This document shows, in pieces, positions 16,790 to 26,268 of a stretch of DNA of 64,000 nt (position 1 is the stretch's first letter; the number at the start of each line of letters is the position of its first letter). Origin of the DNA: Kocuria rhizophila DC2201 (GTDB taxonomy: Bacteria > Actinomycetota > Actinomycetes > Actinomycetales > Micrococcaceae). The notes under the pieces were generated by a model, which searched no databases, was not told the DNA's origin, and saw only the letters and a program-made list of their open reading frames with translations. A program made the translations under genes and the position numbers. Location: the NCBI RefSeq assembly GCF_000010285.1, contig NC_010617.1, positions 1,984,001-2,048,000 of the forward strand, written 5' to 3'.

Positions 16790-17329
16790 TCAGGCGAATG
16801 CCACGACACCCAAGCTTCCCACGATCATGAAGGGCCCCAGGGGGATCCGGCTCCTTGCGTCCGCGGCGCGAGCCAGCAGCAGCACCGCGCAGAACAGGCC
16901 GGCCAGCACGAACGTGGCGGCCAGGGCCAGCACCGTGTGCGTCACGGAGGAGAACCCTGTGAGAATCCCGAGCACACCGGCGAGGCGCACGTCCCCGAGT
17001 CCCATGCCCGCCGGGTGCAGCAGCCGCAGCACGAGGAACAGCCCGCCCATGATCACCAGCCCCCACAGCATCCACCACAGCCGGTCGGAGTCGTGGGCGA
17101 GCAGCGCGGCAGCACCGAGCAGCAGCGCGGTCACCGGGTAGAGCGGGCGGACCACGGTTCCGGGCAGGCGGTGCTCCCGGATGTCGGTGGCGGCGAGCCA
17201 CACTCCGGAGCACGCGAGCACCAGAACGGCCAGCGCGCACATCACCGCCGCGAGCTGCGCGCTGAATGCCGCCTGCTGCAGGTGATCCCCCACGAACCCC
17301 CCGATGCCCGCCGCGTTGGGCTGCATCAT
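16790..17329 (-). CDS. A24 family prepilin peptidase (peptidase domain only)
   Basis: A 179-residue membrane aspartyl protease of the A24 family, which cleaves leader peptides of type IV pilin-like proteins at the membrane. Both catalytic Asp motifs are visible: ATDIREHRLP near residue 49 and GMGLGDVRLAG near 112. Five or six hydrophobic segments surround them. The N-terminal methyltransferase domain of full-length PilD is absent, as in many actinobacterial and TadV-type enzymes. No pilin, Tad or Flp gene lies in this window, so its substrate must be elsewhere or the gene is a remnant. ATG 17329 is used; another ATG lies one codon later. Confidence 0.88.
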   Translation of the reverse strand: MMQPNAAGIGGFVGDHLQQAAFSAQLAAVMCALAVLVLACSGVWLAATDIREHRLPGTVVRPLYPVTALLLGAAALLAHDSDRLWWMLWGLVIMGGLFLVLRLLHPAGMGLGDVRLAGVLGILTGFSSVTHTVLALAATFVLAGLFCAVLLLARAADARSRIPLGPFMIVGSLGVVAFA

Positions 17330-17396
17330 GTGCTCATCGTAGGCACCGCCCGCCCGGGAGCGCCCTGTGTTGCGGGGCCTGTGGAGGGGCGCTCCC

Positions 17397-17408
17397 TAGA
17401 CTGGGGCC
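17397..17408 (+). promoter_or_regulatory. Predicted leaderless promoter of the 17409 gene
   Basis: TAGACT (17397-17402) then GGGGCC then ATG at 17409. The -10 box and six-base spacer are nearly identical to those of fumC. Confidence 0.65.
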
Positions 17409-18173
17409 ATGACCGCCGCTTGGCAGAACGGCCCCGCCCACGTCACCGCCGAGGACTTCGCGGCCCTGTGCCGCTCCTCCCCGTGGCGCTGGGACACCCT
17501 GCGCTTCACGCTGCACTGGACGGGCACGGGGGCTGCGGAGCCTGCCGAGCCGGTGCGCGCGTGGCTGCGCCGCCCCTCGGACCTGCGGGTCGAGACCCTC
17601 GACGGCGAGCCCCTGTACACCACCACGTCTTTGGAGCGCTCCCGGGACGACTTCTACGTGGCGGACACGCCCCGCTCGTGGCTGCTGCCGCCGGCCCTGG
17701 TGGCTCCCGTCTACGACGACCGCGCCCTCGTGACCCGCCGCCCGGAGGCCGCCTACGGCGATCCGGTCTTCGCCGGGGGCCGCTGGCAGGCGATCCTGGA
17801 CCCCGTGGAGTGCGCGGGGTCCGCCCCCGCTCCCCCGTACCTGCCCGAGCAGCGCCCGGCGGTGCTGCGGGACGTCGCGGTGGACACGTTCGCGGGACGG
17901 CCCGTGTGGTGCGCCACTGTGCATCCCGCCGCCCGCTACCGACCCGTCACACCCGGGCACCCGCTGGCACCGGGCCCCACGCGTCTGGCCGTGGACACCG
18001 CCACCGGGGTGTGCGTGTCCTCCCGCGTGCTCGGCGGACCGCTCGCCGGGCAGGGCCACCGGCTCGTGGTCGAGGGAGTGGACGAGTACATGCTGGACGA
18101 CCTCTTCACCCGCGAGGACTTCGACCTCACGGACGTCTCGCGCCACGTCCCCTGGCCCGTGGCCGCCTCTTAG
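17409..18173 (+). CDS. Conserved hypothetical protein
   Basis: A 254-residue soluble protein that I cannot assign to a named family. It begins with a helix-rich segment and continues with many short beta-type segments (for example HRLVVEGVDEYMLDDLF near the C-terminus, and TRLAVDTATGVCVSSRVL). The layout faintly resembles the beta-sheet proteins related to LolA/RseB found in Actinobacteria, but there is no signal peptide or lipobox, so this is only a suggestion. The ATG is firmly placed by the -10 box six bases upstream. It is divergent from the prepilin peptidase and convergent with PIN-PhoH. Confidence 0.7.
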   Translation: MTAAWQNGPAHVTAEDFAALCRSSPWRWDTLRFTLHWTGTGAAEPAEPVRAWLRRPSDLRVETLDGEPLYTTTSLERSRDDFYVADTPRSWLLPPALVAPVYDDRALVTRRPEAAYGDPVFAGGRWQAILDPVECAGSAPAPPYLPEQRPAVLRDVAVDTFAGRPVWCATVHPAARYRPVTPGHPLAPGPTRLAVDTATGVCVSSRVLGGPLAGQGHRLVVEGVDEYMLDDLFTREDFDLTDVSRHVPWPVAAS

Positions 18174-18253
18174 CGGCACGGCACCTCCGGTCCCACGTGC
18201 GATCCCGCCGCCGCGGGGACGCCGTGGGTGCGCCGCCCCGTCACACCGGACCG

Positions 18254-18282
18254 GGCGGCGTCGTCCCCCGCCCGACGCCGCC
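18254..18282. terminator. Hairpin of an inverted GCGGCGTCG pair between converging genes
   Basis: GGCGGCGTCG (18254-18263) and CGACGCCGCC (18273-18282) form a perfect 10-bp stem. An outer GTCAC (18240-18244) and GTGAC (18283-18287) can also pair. It follows the 17409 gene and the phoH gene, which converge here. Confidence 0.75.
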
Positions 18283-18306
18283 GTGACCGCGCGTGCGCGG
18301 GCGGCC

Positions 18307-19827
18307 TCACACGGCGTGGCGCTCCAGGACGTCCGTGACGAGCGCGGCGATGGGCGAGCGCTCCGAGCGGGTGAGGGTCACGTGGCCGAACAGCGGCTGG
18401 CCCTTGAGCGCCTCGACCACCGCCATGATGCCGTCGTGGCGGCCCACCCGCAGGTTGTCCCGCTGGGCGACGTCGTGGGTGAGCACCACCTTGGAGTTCT
18501 GCCCGATCCGGGACAGCGCCGTGAGCAGCACGTTGCGCTCGAGGGACTGGGCCTCGTCCACGATCACCCACGCGTCGTGCAGCGAGCGTCCGCGGATGTG
18601 CGTCAGGGGCAGCACCTCGAGCATCCCGCGCGCCACGACGTCGTCCACGACCGCAGGTGAGACCACGGCGGAGAGGGTGTCGAAGACCGCCTGGCCCCAC
18701 GGGTTCATCTTCTCCTCCTCGGTGCCGGGCAGGTAGCCGAGGTCCTGGCCGCCCACCGCGTAGAGGGGGCGGAACACCATGATCCGGCGGTGCTCACGGC
18801 GTTCCAGAACGGCGTCGAGCCCGGCGCACAGCGCGAGCGCGGACTTGCCCGTTCCCGCGCGTCCACCCAGGGACACGATGCCCACGGAGGGGTCCAGCAG
18901 CAGGTCGATCGCCAGGCGCTGCTCGGCCGAGCGGCCCTGCACCCCGAACACGTCCTTGTCCGCGGCCACGAGGCGTGCCGCACCGTCCCGCTGCACGCGC
19001 GCGAGCGCGCTGCCGGCCGTGGAGCGCACCACGAGCCCCGTGTTCACGGGCAGCTCCCGGGCCCCGGGCACCTCGGCGCGCCCGTCCAGGTAGAGCTCGG
19101 AGACGACGCCGTCGGGCACGTCCAGCTGGGCCACGCCCGTGTACTCGTCGTCACCGCCCAGCCACTCGGCGCGGTACTCGTCCGCGGCGAGTCCCAGGGC
19201 CGAGGCCTTGACGCGCATCGGGAGGTCCTTGGAGACCACGCACACGTCGTGGCCCTCCTGCGCGAGGTTCGCGGCCACGGAGAGGATGCGTGAGTCGTTG
19301 TCCTTGAGCCGGAAGCTCTGGGGCAGCACGGTGTCTGCCACGTGGTTCAGCTCCACCGTGAGGCTCCCGCCGCCCGGCAGCTGGAGGGGGCGGTCCAGCC
19401 CGCCGTGGGTCACCCGCAGCTCGTCCAGCAGTCGCAGGGCCGCGCGGGCGAAGTACCCGAGGTCTGGGTCGTGGCGCTTGGCCTCCAGCTCGGTGACCAC
19501 CACCAGGGGCACCACCACCGTGTGCTCGGCGAAGCGCAGCAGCGCGCGGGGGTCCGAGAGCAGCACGGAGGTGTCGACCACGTAGCTGCGCACGCTCGTC
19601 CCGGCGCCCGTCGCGGCACCGTGACCCGACGACGACGCTGCACCGCCGGTGCGCTCGCCCGTCCCCGTCCGCTCTGCTCCCGGCGCACCCGCGGCTGCCT
19701 CCCCCGGCTGCCCGGGCTCCGTGGCGGGGTGCGCCGGTGCGGAGGACGCGGGCTCCGCGTCGGTGGGGCTCGTGCCCGGTGCCTCGGTGGTGCAGCGGAC
19801 GAGTGCCACGGGGGTCTCGGTGCTCAT
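18307..19827 (-). CDS. PIN domain-PhoH ATPase fusion protein
   Basis: A 506-residue protein of the PhoH2/YlaK type. After an Ala/Gly/Pro-rich N-terminal 80 residues, a PIN-like RNase domain starts at [13 protein letters not shown] (acidic metal-binding Asp present). A PhoH P-loop ATPase domain follows with Walker [14 protein letters not shown] near 321 and Walker B IVDEAQS near 422. Mycobacterial PhoH2 with the same layout is an RNA helicase and ribonuclease. ATG 19827 follows a weak AGAGG; longer frames run into the uppS region. No antitoxin-like small gene sits immediately upstream, unlike the mycobacterial phoAT-phoH2 pair. It lies just downstream of uppS, as a separate unit. Confidence 0.9.
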   Translation of the reverse strand: MSTETPVALVRCTTEAPGTSPTDAEPASSAPAHPATEPGQPGEAAAGAPGAERTGTGERTGGAASSSGHGAATGAGTSVRSYVVDTSVLLSDPRALLRFAEHTVVVPLVVVTELEAKRHDPDLGYFARAALRLLDELRVTHGGLDRPLQLPGGGSLTVELNHVADTVLPQSFRLKDNDSRILSVAANLAQEGHDVCVVSKDLPMRVKASALGLAADEYRAEWLGGDDEYTGVAQLDVPDGVVSELYLDGRAEVPGARELPVNTGLVVRSTAGSALARVQRDGAARLVAADKDVFGVQGRSAEQRLAIDLLLDPSVGIVSLGGRAGTGKSALALCAGLDAVLERREHRRIMVFRPLYAVGGQDLGYLPGTEEEKMNPWGQAVFDTLSAVVSPAVVDDVVARGMLEVLPLTHIRGRSLHDAWVIVDEAQSLERNVLLTALSRIGQNSKVVLTHDVAQRDNLRVGRHDGIMAVVEALKGQPLFGHVTLTRSERSPIAALVTDVLERHAV

Positions 19828-19954
19828 GGGGGCCTCTTCACACGGGTCGCGCCGGCAGTCGCCGGACGCCGCCCACGCTAGGAGCACCGTTCGAGGTGCA
19901 GGCTCCCCCGCGGTGAACGCCGCGTGAACATCACCCGTGGATCCGCCACCGCGC

Positions 19955-19989
19955 GGCCCTCCCCCGGGCACCCGGGTGAACGGAGGGCC
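19955..19989 (-). terminator. uppS terminator
   Basis: GGCCCTCC (19955-19962) pairs with GGAGGGCC (19982-19989), and the loop itself contains CCCGGG repeats. It lies 20 bases after the uppS stop on the transcribed strand. Confidence 0.65.
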
Positions 19990-20009
19990 TCCCCGTGTGA
20001 TCTCCGCCC

Positions 20010-20771
20010 TCAGCCCCCGAAGCGCCGGTGCCGGCGGGCGTAGTCGCGCAGCGCCCGCAGGAAGTCCACGCGGCGGAAGTCCGGCCACAGGGCCTCGCAG
20101 AAGTAGAACTCGCTGTACGCGGACTGCCACATGAGGAACCCGGAGAGCCGCTGCTCACCGGAGGTGCGGATCAGCAGGTCCGGATCCGGCTGGCCGCGGG
20201 TGTAGAGGTGCTCGGAGATGTCCTCGACGCTCAGCGAGCGGGCCACCTGCGCGAGGGACTCCCCGCGGGCGTCTGCGTCCGCGAGCACCTCCCGGGCGGC
20301 GTCCACGATCTCCTGGCGCCCTCCGTAACCCACGGCGATGTTCAGGTGCGGGCCGGGGTTGGAGACCGTGCGGCGCACGCTGCACGCGACCTGCTCCTGC
20401 AGGGCCTCGGGCAGCGTGGCCAGTGCACCCACGGCCTGGATGCGGCACAGCCCCTCGTCCTGGAGCTGGCGCATGAGGTCCGTGATGATCTCCAGCAGCG
20501 CCGTGAGCTCCTCCGCCGGGCGGTTGAGGTTCTCGGTGGAGAGCACGTAGAGGGTGACCACCTGGATGTCGAGCTCGTGGCACCAGCGCAGGAACTCCAC
20601 GATCTTCCGGGCCCCGGCGCGGTGGCCCTCCTCGGTGGTGGCGCCGAACTGCTTGGCCCACCGGCGGTTGCCGTCCACGAGCACGCCCACGTGGTGCGGC
20701 AGCTCGTGCGGGTCCAGGGTGCGAGCCAGGCGGTGCTCGTAGAAGGAGTACAGCAGACGGGGGAGCTTCAC
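20010..20771 (-). CDS. uppS: Isoprenyl transferase (cis-prenyl diphosphate synthase)
   Basis: A 253-residue cis-prenyltransferase that condenses isopentenyl diphosphate units to make the lipid carrier (or its short Z-precursor) for peptidoglycan and glycopolymers. The catalytic region [16 protein letters not shown] lies near residue 25-40, [13 protein letters not shown] near 80, and the C-terminal signature [20 protein letters not shown] near 200. GTG at 20771 ([15 protein letters not shown]) matches the usual beginning of actinobacterial homologues; a TTG 33 bases upstream is less likely. Whether the product is short (Z-farnesyl) or long (decaprenyl or undecaprenyl) cannot be told. It is divergent from the hemolysin III gene, as in mycobacteria (Rv1085c-Rv1086). 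Confidence 0.93.
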   Translation of the reverse strand: MKLPRLLYSFYEHRLARTLDPHELPHHVGVLVDGNRRWAKQFGATTEEGHRAGARKIVEFLRWCHELDIQVVTLYVLSTENLNRPAEELTALLEIITDLMRQLQDEGLCRIQAVGALATLPEALQEQVACSVRRTVSNPGPHLNIAVGYGGRQEIVDAAREVLADADARGESLAQVARSLSVEDISEHLYTRGQPDPDLLIRTSGEQRLSGFLMWQSAYSEFYFCEALWPDFRRVDFLRALRDYARRHRRFGG

Positions 20772-20909
20772 AGGTGCCCAAACCCCCTGGATCGACTCGG
20801 CCAACGCGGATTCACACCGTCTAAACTACCCGTAGGTCAAGCGCAATCCAGCAGCGCCTCATCGCCCCGGCCCCGGCCGGGGCAGTCACGGAAGGCAGGG
20901 GAACCGATC

Positions 20910-21623
20910 ATGCGAGACGATCGCGCGACCACGTCCAGGACGGCCACGCCACCCACGGTGGTGCGCCACACCCGCAGCGGTCCGCTCACCGTGGAGAAGA
21001 AGCCCGCGTGGCGGGGCTGGATCCACGCCGGTTTCAGCCCGTTCGCCATCGCCATGGGGGTGGTGGCCATCGTGCTCGCACCCACCGTGCAGCTGCGGCT
21101 CGCGTGCGTGGTCTACACGATCACCGCGGTGATGCTCTTCGGCACCTCCGCGGTCTACCACCGCTTCTACTGGGGTACCCGCATGAACGCGGTGCTGCGC
21201 CGGATGGACCACTCGAACATCGCGCTGATCATCGCGGGGACGTACACGCCCCTGGCGGTGGCGTTCCTGCCCAGCGGCCGGGCCACGGTGCTGCTCGCGG
21301 TGATCTGGTCCCTCGGGGCACTGCTGGTGGTCTTCCGGGTGTTCTGGCTCGGGGCCCCGCGCTGGCTCTACACCCCGCTCTACGTGGTCATGGGGTGCCT
21401 GGCCCTGCTGTACCTGCCCGCGTTCTTCGCGGTCAACGTGCCGGCCACGGTCCTGCTGATCTGCGGCGGCGCCGCCTACATCGCGGGCGCGGTGTTCTAC
21501 GCCACCAAGTGGCCCCGGCTGCTGCCCGCGACCTTCAGCTTCCACGAGGTCTTCCACGCGTGCACGATCGTGGGCTTCGTGTGCCACTACATCTCGATCA
21601 TGCTGGCCATGTTCGCCTCGTGA
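20910..21623 (+). CDS. Hemolysin III family (PAQR-like) membrane protein
   Basis: A 237-residue, seven-helix membrane protein of the hemolysin III/YqfA family, related to eukaryotic PAQR receptors. Conserved metal-site motifs are visible: TSAVYHRFYW near 85, RMDHSNIALIIAGTYTP near 105, and FHEVFHACTIVGFVCHY near the C-terminus, giving the Ser/His/Asp set of the superfamily. Its function in bacteria is unsettled; haemolysis is a historical label. ATG 20910 follows a purine-rich AGGGGAA. The first 35 residues are basic and cytoplasmic. Its place next to uppS and the YyaL gene is conserved in Actinobacteria, which may hint at a membrane-lipid role. Confidence 0.9.
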   Translation: MRDDRATTSRTATPPTVVRHTRSGPLTVEKKPAWRGWIHAGFSPFAIAMGVVAIVLAPTVQLRLACVVYTITAVMLFGTSAVYHRFYWGTRMNAVLRRMDHSNIALIIAGTYTPLAVAFLPSGRATVLLAVIWSLGALLVVFRVFWLGAPRWLYTPLYVVMGCLALLYLPAFFAVNVPATVLLICGGAAYIAGAVFYATKWPRLLPATFSFHEVFHACTIVGFVCHYISIMLAMFAS

Positions 21624-21772
21624 GCGGGCCCCGGCCGCGCGACCCCCGCACGACCGGTCCGGACGCCGCTCGGAGCGTCGCACCGCCCGCGCCGGTCATC
21701 GCTCGTGGGGAGCCGTTCCCCGTCGGGGCGTGAGCCGCTGTCCGCCGTTGCCGGGCCGTCCGGGACCGGGCC

Positions 21773-24058
21773 TCACCCGCGGCGGGCTCCCGACCGGGCC
21801 GCCAGCTCGGCCACCGAGTGCACGGGGAGCTCGCACCGCCCGTCCCGGCACCGCCACACCGTGAACCCCGCGGTGCCGGTGGCCGGAACCCCGTAGGGCG
21901 CCACGGCACCGTCCAGCACGAGCGTGTCCAGCACACGCTCCGCGCCCAGGACGTCCAGCACCTCGCGCCACTGCCCGGGTGAGGCGTCCACGACCTCCAG
22001 CAGCTCGGGGGCCCGCGTGCAGCTCAGCACCGCAGAGACCATCCCGCCCGCGGCGGTGGGCGCCTTGAGCACCACCCCCGTGGCCCACGAGGTCACCAGC
22101 TCCGTGATCTCCCGGCTCGGGCGCCCTCCCGTCTCCGGCCGGGACAGCTCCGCGATCCAGCGCGCGAGCACCGAGGCGCCGGACGCGGCGACGTCGTCGA
22201 ACGGCTCGGCGCGCCCCGTGGCCCCGGCGGCCTCGAGCGTGGGGTCGAGGGCGGCGTCGTCGTGCACGGTTCCGTCGCGCACGAACCGGGCCACGGCCGT
22301 GTCCGCGAGCGCCACGCTGCGCTCGTACCACACGCCGCGCCCCGTGGCCCGGCCCAGCGCGAGCAGCCCGGCGCCCAGGAACGCGTAGTCCTCCAGCCGC
22401 CCCTCGTGGGGGTCCACGACGCCGCCGCGCGAGGTCCGCGCAAGGGTCCCGTCCTCGGGATCCCGGTGCCGCTGCCACAGGAACTCGGCGGCCGTCTCGG
22501 CGCTCTCGAGCCACTGCGGGTGCTCGAGCAGCACCGCGGCCTCCGCGAGCGCGGTCAGTGCCATGCCGTTCCACGCCGTGACCACCTTGTCGTCGCGGTG
22601 CGGCGCGGTGCGCTCCAGCCGACGGTCCCAGAGGGTGCGGCGCAGACTCTCGTCCAGGATGCCCGTGACGGCGCCGGCCTCGCCCCACGCCGCAGTGACG
22701 GGCCCCGGACCCGCGCTCCGATCCTCTCCCCCGGTGCCCGCCGACCCGCGGGAGAACGTGTAGTAGGCGCCCTCGCGTTCGGCCCCGGGGTCGTGCGGGG
22801 AGGGATCGCTGTCCGCGTCCAGCGAGGCCGCGAAGGCCCCCTCCGGGGTGGTCATCTCCCGCTGCAGCCATGCCACGAGGGCCGTGGCCGCGTGCCGGTA
22901 TCGGGCCGCCCGGGCGGTGTCCGTGCCCGCGCGCTCCAGCAGCTCCACCGTGCGCGCCAGCACCCGCAGCAGCTGGGCGTTGTCGTAGAGCATCTTCTCG
23001 TAGTGCGGCAGGGACCAGTCCGGGGTCACGGAGTAGCGGAAGAAGCCCCCGCCCACGTGGTCCTGCAGCGCCCCGCGCACCATGGCGTCCAGGGTGGCGC
23101 ACAGCAGTTCCCGAGCGGTCTCCCGCTCCGCAGGGGCCGGGCCGGTGGCCTCCGCGGCGGTGGCGGCTGCGTCGGGGATGTCGGAGTCGGTGGTGGCTGG
23201 GGCCGTGCCGCCCGAGTCAGTGGTGGCTGGGTCGGTGGTGACTGGGGCCATGCCGCCTGAGTCGGTGGCGGCTGAGCCGGTGGTGTCCGGGGTCGCGCCG
23301 CCCGCGGCGGCGGGGGCGGCCGCGCGGTGCTGCCGATCCGCGGCGGTGCCGGGGCGAGCGATCCGTGTCAGGGCCTCGAGGGCCGGGGACGGCGGGAACT
23401 TGGCGCCCAAGCCGAAACCCTCGTGGGCGGCGTCGCGCGCGAGCTCCAGCCCGTCAAGCCACGCACCCACCAGCCGCTGCGCGGCGTCGGGGGCGTCCTC
23501 GCCCGGTTCGGTCACCACCGAGGGGCCGGCGTCCGCAAGCATCCGGTCCACGAGCCGGGGGTGCCGGGCCAGGGCGTCCGCCAGCTGGTCTGCGCTGCGC
23601 AGCACCTCGTCCCGCCGGGCCGTCCACGCCTCGTGCACCGCGGCGAGCAGCTGCCGGAAGGACGGCCGACCCTGCATCGGGCGCGGCGGGTAGTAGGTCC
23701 CGGCGTGGAAGGCCCTGCCCTGTGGGGTGAGGAACACGGTCATGGGCCACCCGCCCTGCCCCGTGAGCAGCTGGGTGGCCGCCATGTAGATCGAGTCCAC
23801 GTCCGGGCGCTGCTCACGGTCCACCTTCACGGCCACGAAGTGCTCGTTGATCTCCCGGCCGGTCTCGGGGTCCTCGAAGGACTCGTGGGCCATCACGTGG
23901 CACCAGTGGCAGGCCGCGTACCCCACGGACAGCAGCACGGGCACGTCCCGCTCACGCGCCTCCGCGAACGCCTCCGGGGTGAACTCCCACCAGTCCACGG
24001 GGTTCTCGGCGTGCTGGAGCAGGTACGGGCTGGTGGCGCGGGCCAGGCGGTTCGACAT
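21773..24058 (-). CDS. YyaL/spermatogenesis-associated-20-like thioredoxin domain protein
   Basis: A 761-residue member of the DUF255 family. Residues 1-160 form a thioredoxin-like domain with [18 protein letters not shown] near 46-63, a CxxC active site. The remainder is an all-alpha (alpha/alpha)6-barrel-like region resembling sugar epimerases, including [15 protein letters not shown] and [20 protein letters not shown]. The role is unknown; redox or sugar modification has been proposed for the family. Between about residues 250 and 305 there is an inserted Thr/Asp/Gly/Ala-rich repeat segment absent from typical members. ATG 24058 begins the usual [17 protein letters not shown] start. In mycobacteria the homologue (Rv1084) is likewise next to mca and hemolysin III. 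Confidence 0.9.
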   Translation of the reverse strand: MSNRLARATSPYLLQHAENPVDWWEFTPEAFAEARERDVPVLLSVGYAACHWCHVMAHESFEDPETGREINEHFVAVKVDREQRPDVDSIYMAATQLLTGQGGWPMTVFLTPQGRAFHAGTYYPPRPMQGRPSFRQLLAAVHEAWTARRDEVLRSADQLADALARHPRLVDRMLADAGPSVVTEPGEDAPDAAQRLVGAWLDGLELARDAAHEGFGLGAKFPPSPALEALTRIARPGTAADRQHRAAAPAAAGGATPDTTGSAATDSGGMAPVTTDPATTDSGGTAPATTDSDIPDAAATAAEATGPAPAERETARELLCATLDAMVRGALQDHVGGGFFRYSVTPDWSLPHYEKMLYDNAQLLRVLARTVELLERAGTDTARAARYRHAATALVAWLQREMTTPEGAFAASLDADSDPSPHDPGAEREGAYYTFSRGSAGTGGEDRSAGPGPVTAAWGEAGAVTGILDESLRRTLWDRRLERTAPHRDDKVVTAWNGMALTALAEAAVLLEHPQWLESAETAAEFLWQRHRDPEDGTLARTSRGGVVDPHEGRLEDYAFLGAGLLALGRATGRGVWYERSVALADTAVARFVRDGTVHDDAALDPTLEAAGATGRAEPFDDVAASGASVLARWIAELSRPETGGRPSREITELVTSWATGVVLKAPTAAGGMVSAVLSCTRAPELLEVVDASPGQWREVLDVLGAERVLDTLVLDGAVAPYGVPATGTAGFTVWRCRDGRCELPVHSVAELAARSGARRG
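23183..23303 (-). repeat. In-frame degenerate tandem repeat inside the YyaL gene
   Basis: Two full 45-base units and a 30-base partial unit of a GTGGTGGCTGGG-type sequence lie head to tail. All lengths are multiples of three, so the frame is kept. They encode repeats of the type [16 protein letters not shown], a probable flexible loop inserted in the enzyme. Confidence 0.7.
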
Positions 24059-24217
24059 GGCCCCACCGTCTCACAGACCGCCGGACGGTGGTACCGGCCG
24101 CTGCACGGAGCAGCGCGAGAGGGGGTTCCCGACAGGCGGGGAGGGCTATCGCGGGCTCGCAGGACGGACACCGGTCCCAACGGACGCGGCCGCCCACCGC
24201 GGGTGGCCTGGCCCTCC

Positions 24218-24613
24218 TCAGGGCCGGTGACGGTCCCCGGGGGCGTCTCGGAGCTCGTTCTCCCCGCTGGCTCCGGGGTGATCGTGAGGGTGAGCAGCGC
24301 GGTCGGCGGGCCGGGGTGCGGAACCGGAGCGGGCGGCGTCGTGCCCGGACGCACCCGCGGTGACCTGGACCGCCTGCTCCTCCGCAGCGCGCTGCTCCGC
24401 GTACTGCGCGCGGTAGCGCAGCCGACGGTTGCGGCGGTTGAAGTCGATCACCAGCAGCACCACGGCCGCCGTGAGCACGAACGTCATGAGGAAGCCCACG
24501 AGACCCGGCGAGACCTGGCTGGGGTCCAGCCCGGGACGCAGCGTGTTCTCCGGGCTAGGAGCGGGCGTGGCGGCGGTCAGGACGGTCAGCAGCGTGGGCA
24601 CGGCGGCACTCAC
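24218..24613 (-). CDS. Small conserved membrane protein downstream of mca
   Basis: A 131-residue protein with one membrane helix (GLVGFLMTFVLTAAVVLLVIDF) near residues 33-54 followed by a basic RNRRLRYRAQYAEQRAAEEQ coiled segment and a polar His/Asp/Pro-rich tail. GTG at 24613 overlaps the mca stop codon (GTGA), so translation is coupled to mca. Small single-helix proteins accompany mca in many Actinobacteria; no function is known. The short Pro-rich N-terminus before the helix gives it a probable extracytoplasmic N-end. Family assignment is by position and shape only. Confidence 0.8.
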   Translation of the reverse strand: MSAAVPTLLTVLTAATPAPSPENTLRPGLDPSQVSPGLVGFLMTFVLTAAVVLLVIDFNRRNRRLRYRAQYAEQRAAEEQAVQVTAGASGHDAARSGSAPRPADRAAHPHDHPGASGENELRDAPGDRHRP

Positions 24614-25521
24614 TTCCGGGGGGTCGTGGGGTCGATTCCTGCGAAGAGGTCCGTCTCCGGCAGCTCGCTGGCCACACGGGACTCCGCGAGGGTGTAGTCC
24701 TCCCACGGCCATACCTCGGCCTGGGTGTCCGTGGAGACCCAGAAGAACAGGCCCTTGGGGTCCACCTGCGTGCGGTGGGCGCTCAGCGCGCGGTCCCGGG
24801 CGGGGAACTCCTCCTCGCAGCGAACCCTGGTGGTGGTCTCGTGGCGGGCGACGGGCGGGCGGTGGCCCTCCGGGTCCGACTCCTGGAACGCCGCGATGCG
24901 CTCCGCGTAGGGGGAGTCCAGCCCGCGCTCCAGCAGGGCCTCGTGCAGGGCCAGGAAGCGCTCCGGGTTGAACGCGCGGTCGTAGTAGAGCTTGGACGGG
25001 GTCCACGGCTCACCCGTGCCGGGGTAGGCCTCGGGATCACCGGCGCGGCGGTAGGCCTCCATGGCCACGTTGTGCGTCTGGATGTGGTCCGGGTGCGGGT
25101 AGCCGCCGTTCTCGTCGTAGCTCAGGATCACGTGCGGGCGGAACTCCCGCACCAGCTGCACCACGGGCGCCGAGGCACGCTCGAGCGGCTGCAGGGCGAA
25201 GCAGCCCCACGGCAGGGGCGGCAGCGGGTCCCCCTCGGGCAGGCCCGAGTCCATGAAGCCGATCCAGCGGTGCTCCACGCCGAGGGCCGCGGCGGCCGCC
25301 GCCATCTCGTGGCGGCGCAGGCCGGTGAGGTCCCGCTCGGCCGCGACGTCGCCCTCCATCTCGGCGTTGAGGATGGACCCGCGCTCACCACCGGTGCACG
25401 TGGCCACCATGACCCGGGCACCGAGGCGCGCGTAGTGGGCCATGGTCGCCGCACCCTTGCTGGACTCGTCGTCCGGGTGGGCGTGGATGGCCAACAAACG
25501 AAGCTGCGAATAGTCCGTCAC
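24610..25521 (-). CDS. mca: Mycothiol S-conjugate amidase
   Basis: A 303-residue zinc amidase that cleaves mycothiol-toxin S-conjugates to a mercapturic acid and GlcN-inositol, a detoxification step of mycothiol-producing Actinobacteria. The zinc motif HAHPDDESSKG lies at residues 13-23, TGGERGSILN near 42 and YPHPDHIQTHNVAMEAY near 140-155. The length (about 300) and the FFWVSTDTQAEVWPWEDYTLAES end fit Mca; the paralogue MshB is the alternative but is usually found in a different context. GTG 25521 follows GGAGG; TAGGAT (25569-25574, complement) is a likely -10, giving a leader near 40 bases. Its presence supports an actinobacterial host. Confidence 0.93.
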   Translation of the reverse strand: MTDYSQLRLLAIHAHPDDESSKGAATMAHYARLGARVMVATCTGGERGSILNAEMEGDVAAERDLTGLRRHEMAAAAAALGVEHRWIGFMDSGLPEGDPLPPLPWGCFALQPLERASAPVVQLVREFRPHVILSYDENGGYPHPDHIQTHNVAMEAYRRAGDPEAYPGTGEPWTPSKLYYDRAFNPERFLALHEALLERGLDSPYAERIAAFQESDPEGHRPPVARHETTTRVRCEEEFPARDRALSAHRTQVDPKGLFFWVSTDTQAEVWPWEDYTLAESRVASELPETDLFAGIDPTTPRK

Positions 25522-25661
25522 CGAACGGATGCCTCCAAGACGTCGAAGCGAAAATGACAACCCCGGATATCCTACGCCGCCGGCCGGGCCCGGATCCCGC
25601 ACCGGTTCACGCGGGGACGCACTCGGGCGGGAACCCACAGAGGGCACCCCTGGGCGCTCGC

Positions 25662-25674
25662 TAGACTCGTGGGC
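25662..25674 (+). promoter_or_regulatory. Predicted leaderless promoter of the DUF4307 gene
   Basis: TAGACT (25662-25667) is followed after seven bases by ATG 25675, with no ribosome binding site. A GTG two codons earlier (25669) overlaps the spacer and is less likely to be used. Confidence 0.65.
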
Positions 25675-26148
25675 ATGAGTTCTGCGACGTCCCAGCCGGC
25701 CGACGGCGGGCCCACCCCCACCGAACGGCTCACCCGCCGCTACGGCTCCGGGCACCGCACCGTCGCCCGCACCCCGCGCCGCGGCCCGTCCGGGCGCGGC
25801 TGGATCCTCATCGCCGCGGCCGCCACGCTCGTGAGCGCGCTGTTCGTGGTGTGGATCGTGTGGGGCCAGTCCCAGCGGCCCGTGTTCAAGGACGTCGGCT
25901 TCCAGATCACCGACGCCGCTCACGGGTACGCGGACTTCGACCTCACCAAGGACCCGGAGCAGAGCGTCACGTGCGCGGTGCAGGCCCTCAACGAGCAGTA
26001 CGCGGTGGTCGGCTGGAACGAGGTGACCATCGGCCACGTGCCCGAGGACCAGCTCAACGGGCGCACCAGCACCCACCGGGTGCCCGTACGGACCACCAAC
26101 ACGGCCACCACGGCCGGGGTGGACTCGTGCTGGAACACCACCGGGTGA
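25675..26148 (+). CDS. DUF4307 domain membrane protein
   Basis: A 157-residue protein with a cytoplasmic N-terminal 40 residues (PTERLTRRYG is the family's usual opening), one membrane helix near 42-64 (GWILIAAAATLVSALFVVWIVWG) and an outer domain with one beta-rich fold containing a conserved Cys in VTCAVQALNEQYAVVGW and a second Cys at the C-terminal DSCW, possibly disulphide-bonded. The family occurs only in Actinobacteria and nearly always between greA and mca, as here (Rv1081c in M. tuberculosis). No function is known. Confidence 0.9.
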   Translation: MSSATSQPADGGPTPTERLTRRYGSGHRTVARTPRRGPSGRGWILIAAAATLVSALFVVWIVWGQSQRPVFKDVGFQITDAAHGYADFDLTKDPEQSVTCAVQALNEQYAVVGWNEVTIGHVPEDQLNGRTSTHRVPVRTTNTATTAGVDSCWNTTG

Positions 26149-26171
26149 GCCCGCCGGTGTCGCACGTCACT

Positions 26172-26201
26172 TTGGGTTGCACGCCGCCGGTCCTCTAGAC
26201 T
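26172..26201 (+). promoter_or_regulatory. greA promoter
   Basis: TTGGGT (26172-26177) and TAGACT (26196-26201) are separated by 18 bases, a good -35/-10 pair. Unlike other TAGACT promoters in this window, it is followed by a leader of about 105 bases. Confidence 0.6.
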
Positions 26202-26235
26202 TCTGCCGAGATCACATCCCCGACCCGGAACCGCT

Positions 26236-26268
26236 GGGCCACCTGGCCCGCACCGGGGCGGGGTTTTT
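26236..26268 (+). terminator. Terminator-like hairpin in the greA leader
   Basis: GGGCC (26236-26240) pairs with GGCCC (26245-26249) around ACCT, and further G/C pairing is possible on both sides. A run GGGGTTTTT ends at 26268, the clearest T-tract in the window. It lies between the promoter and the greA start, so it may act as an attenuator. Confidence 0.5.

Noticed and set aside
18307-19827. PIN-PhoH as a simple toxin-antitoxin module
   Set aside because: The PIN domain is fused to an ATPase and there is no partner gene immediately upstream.
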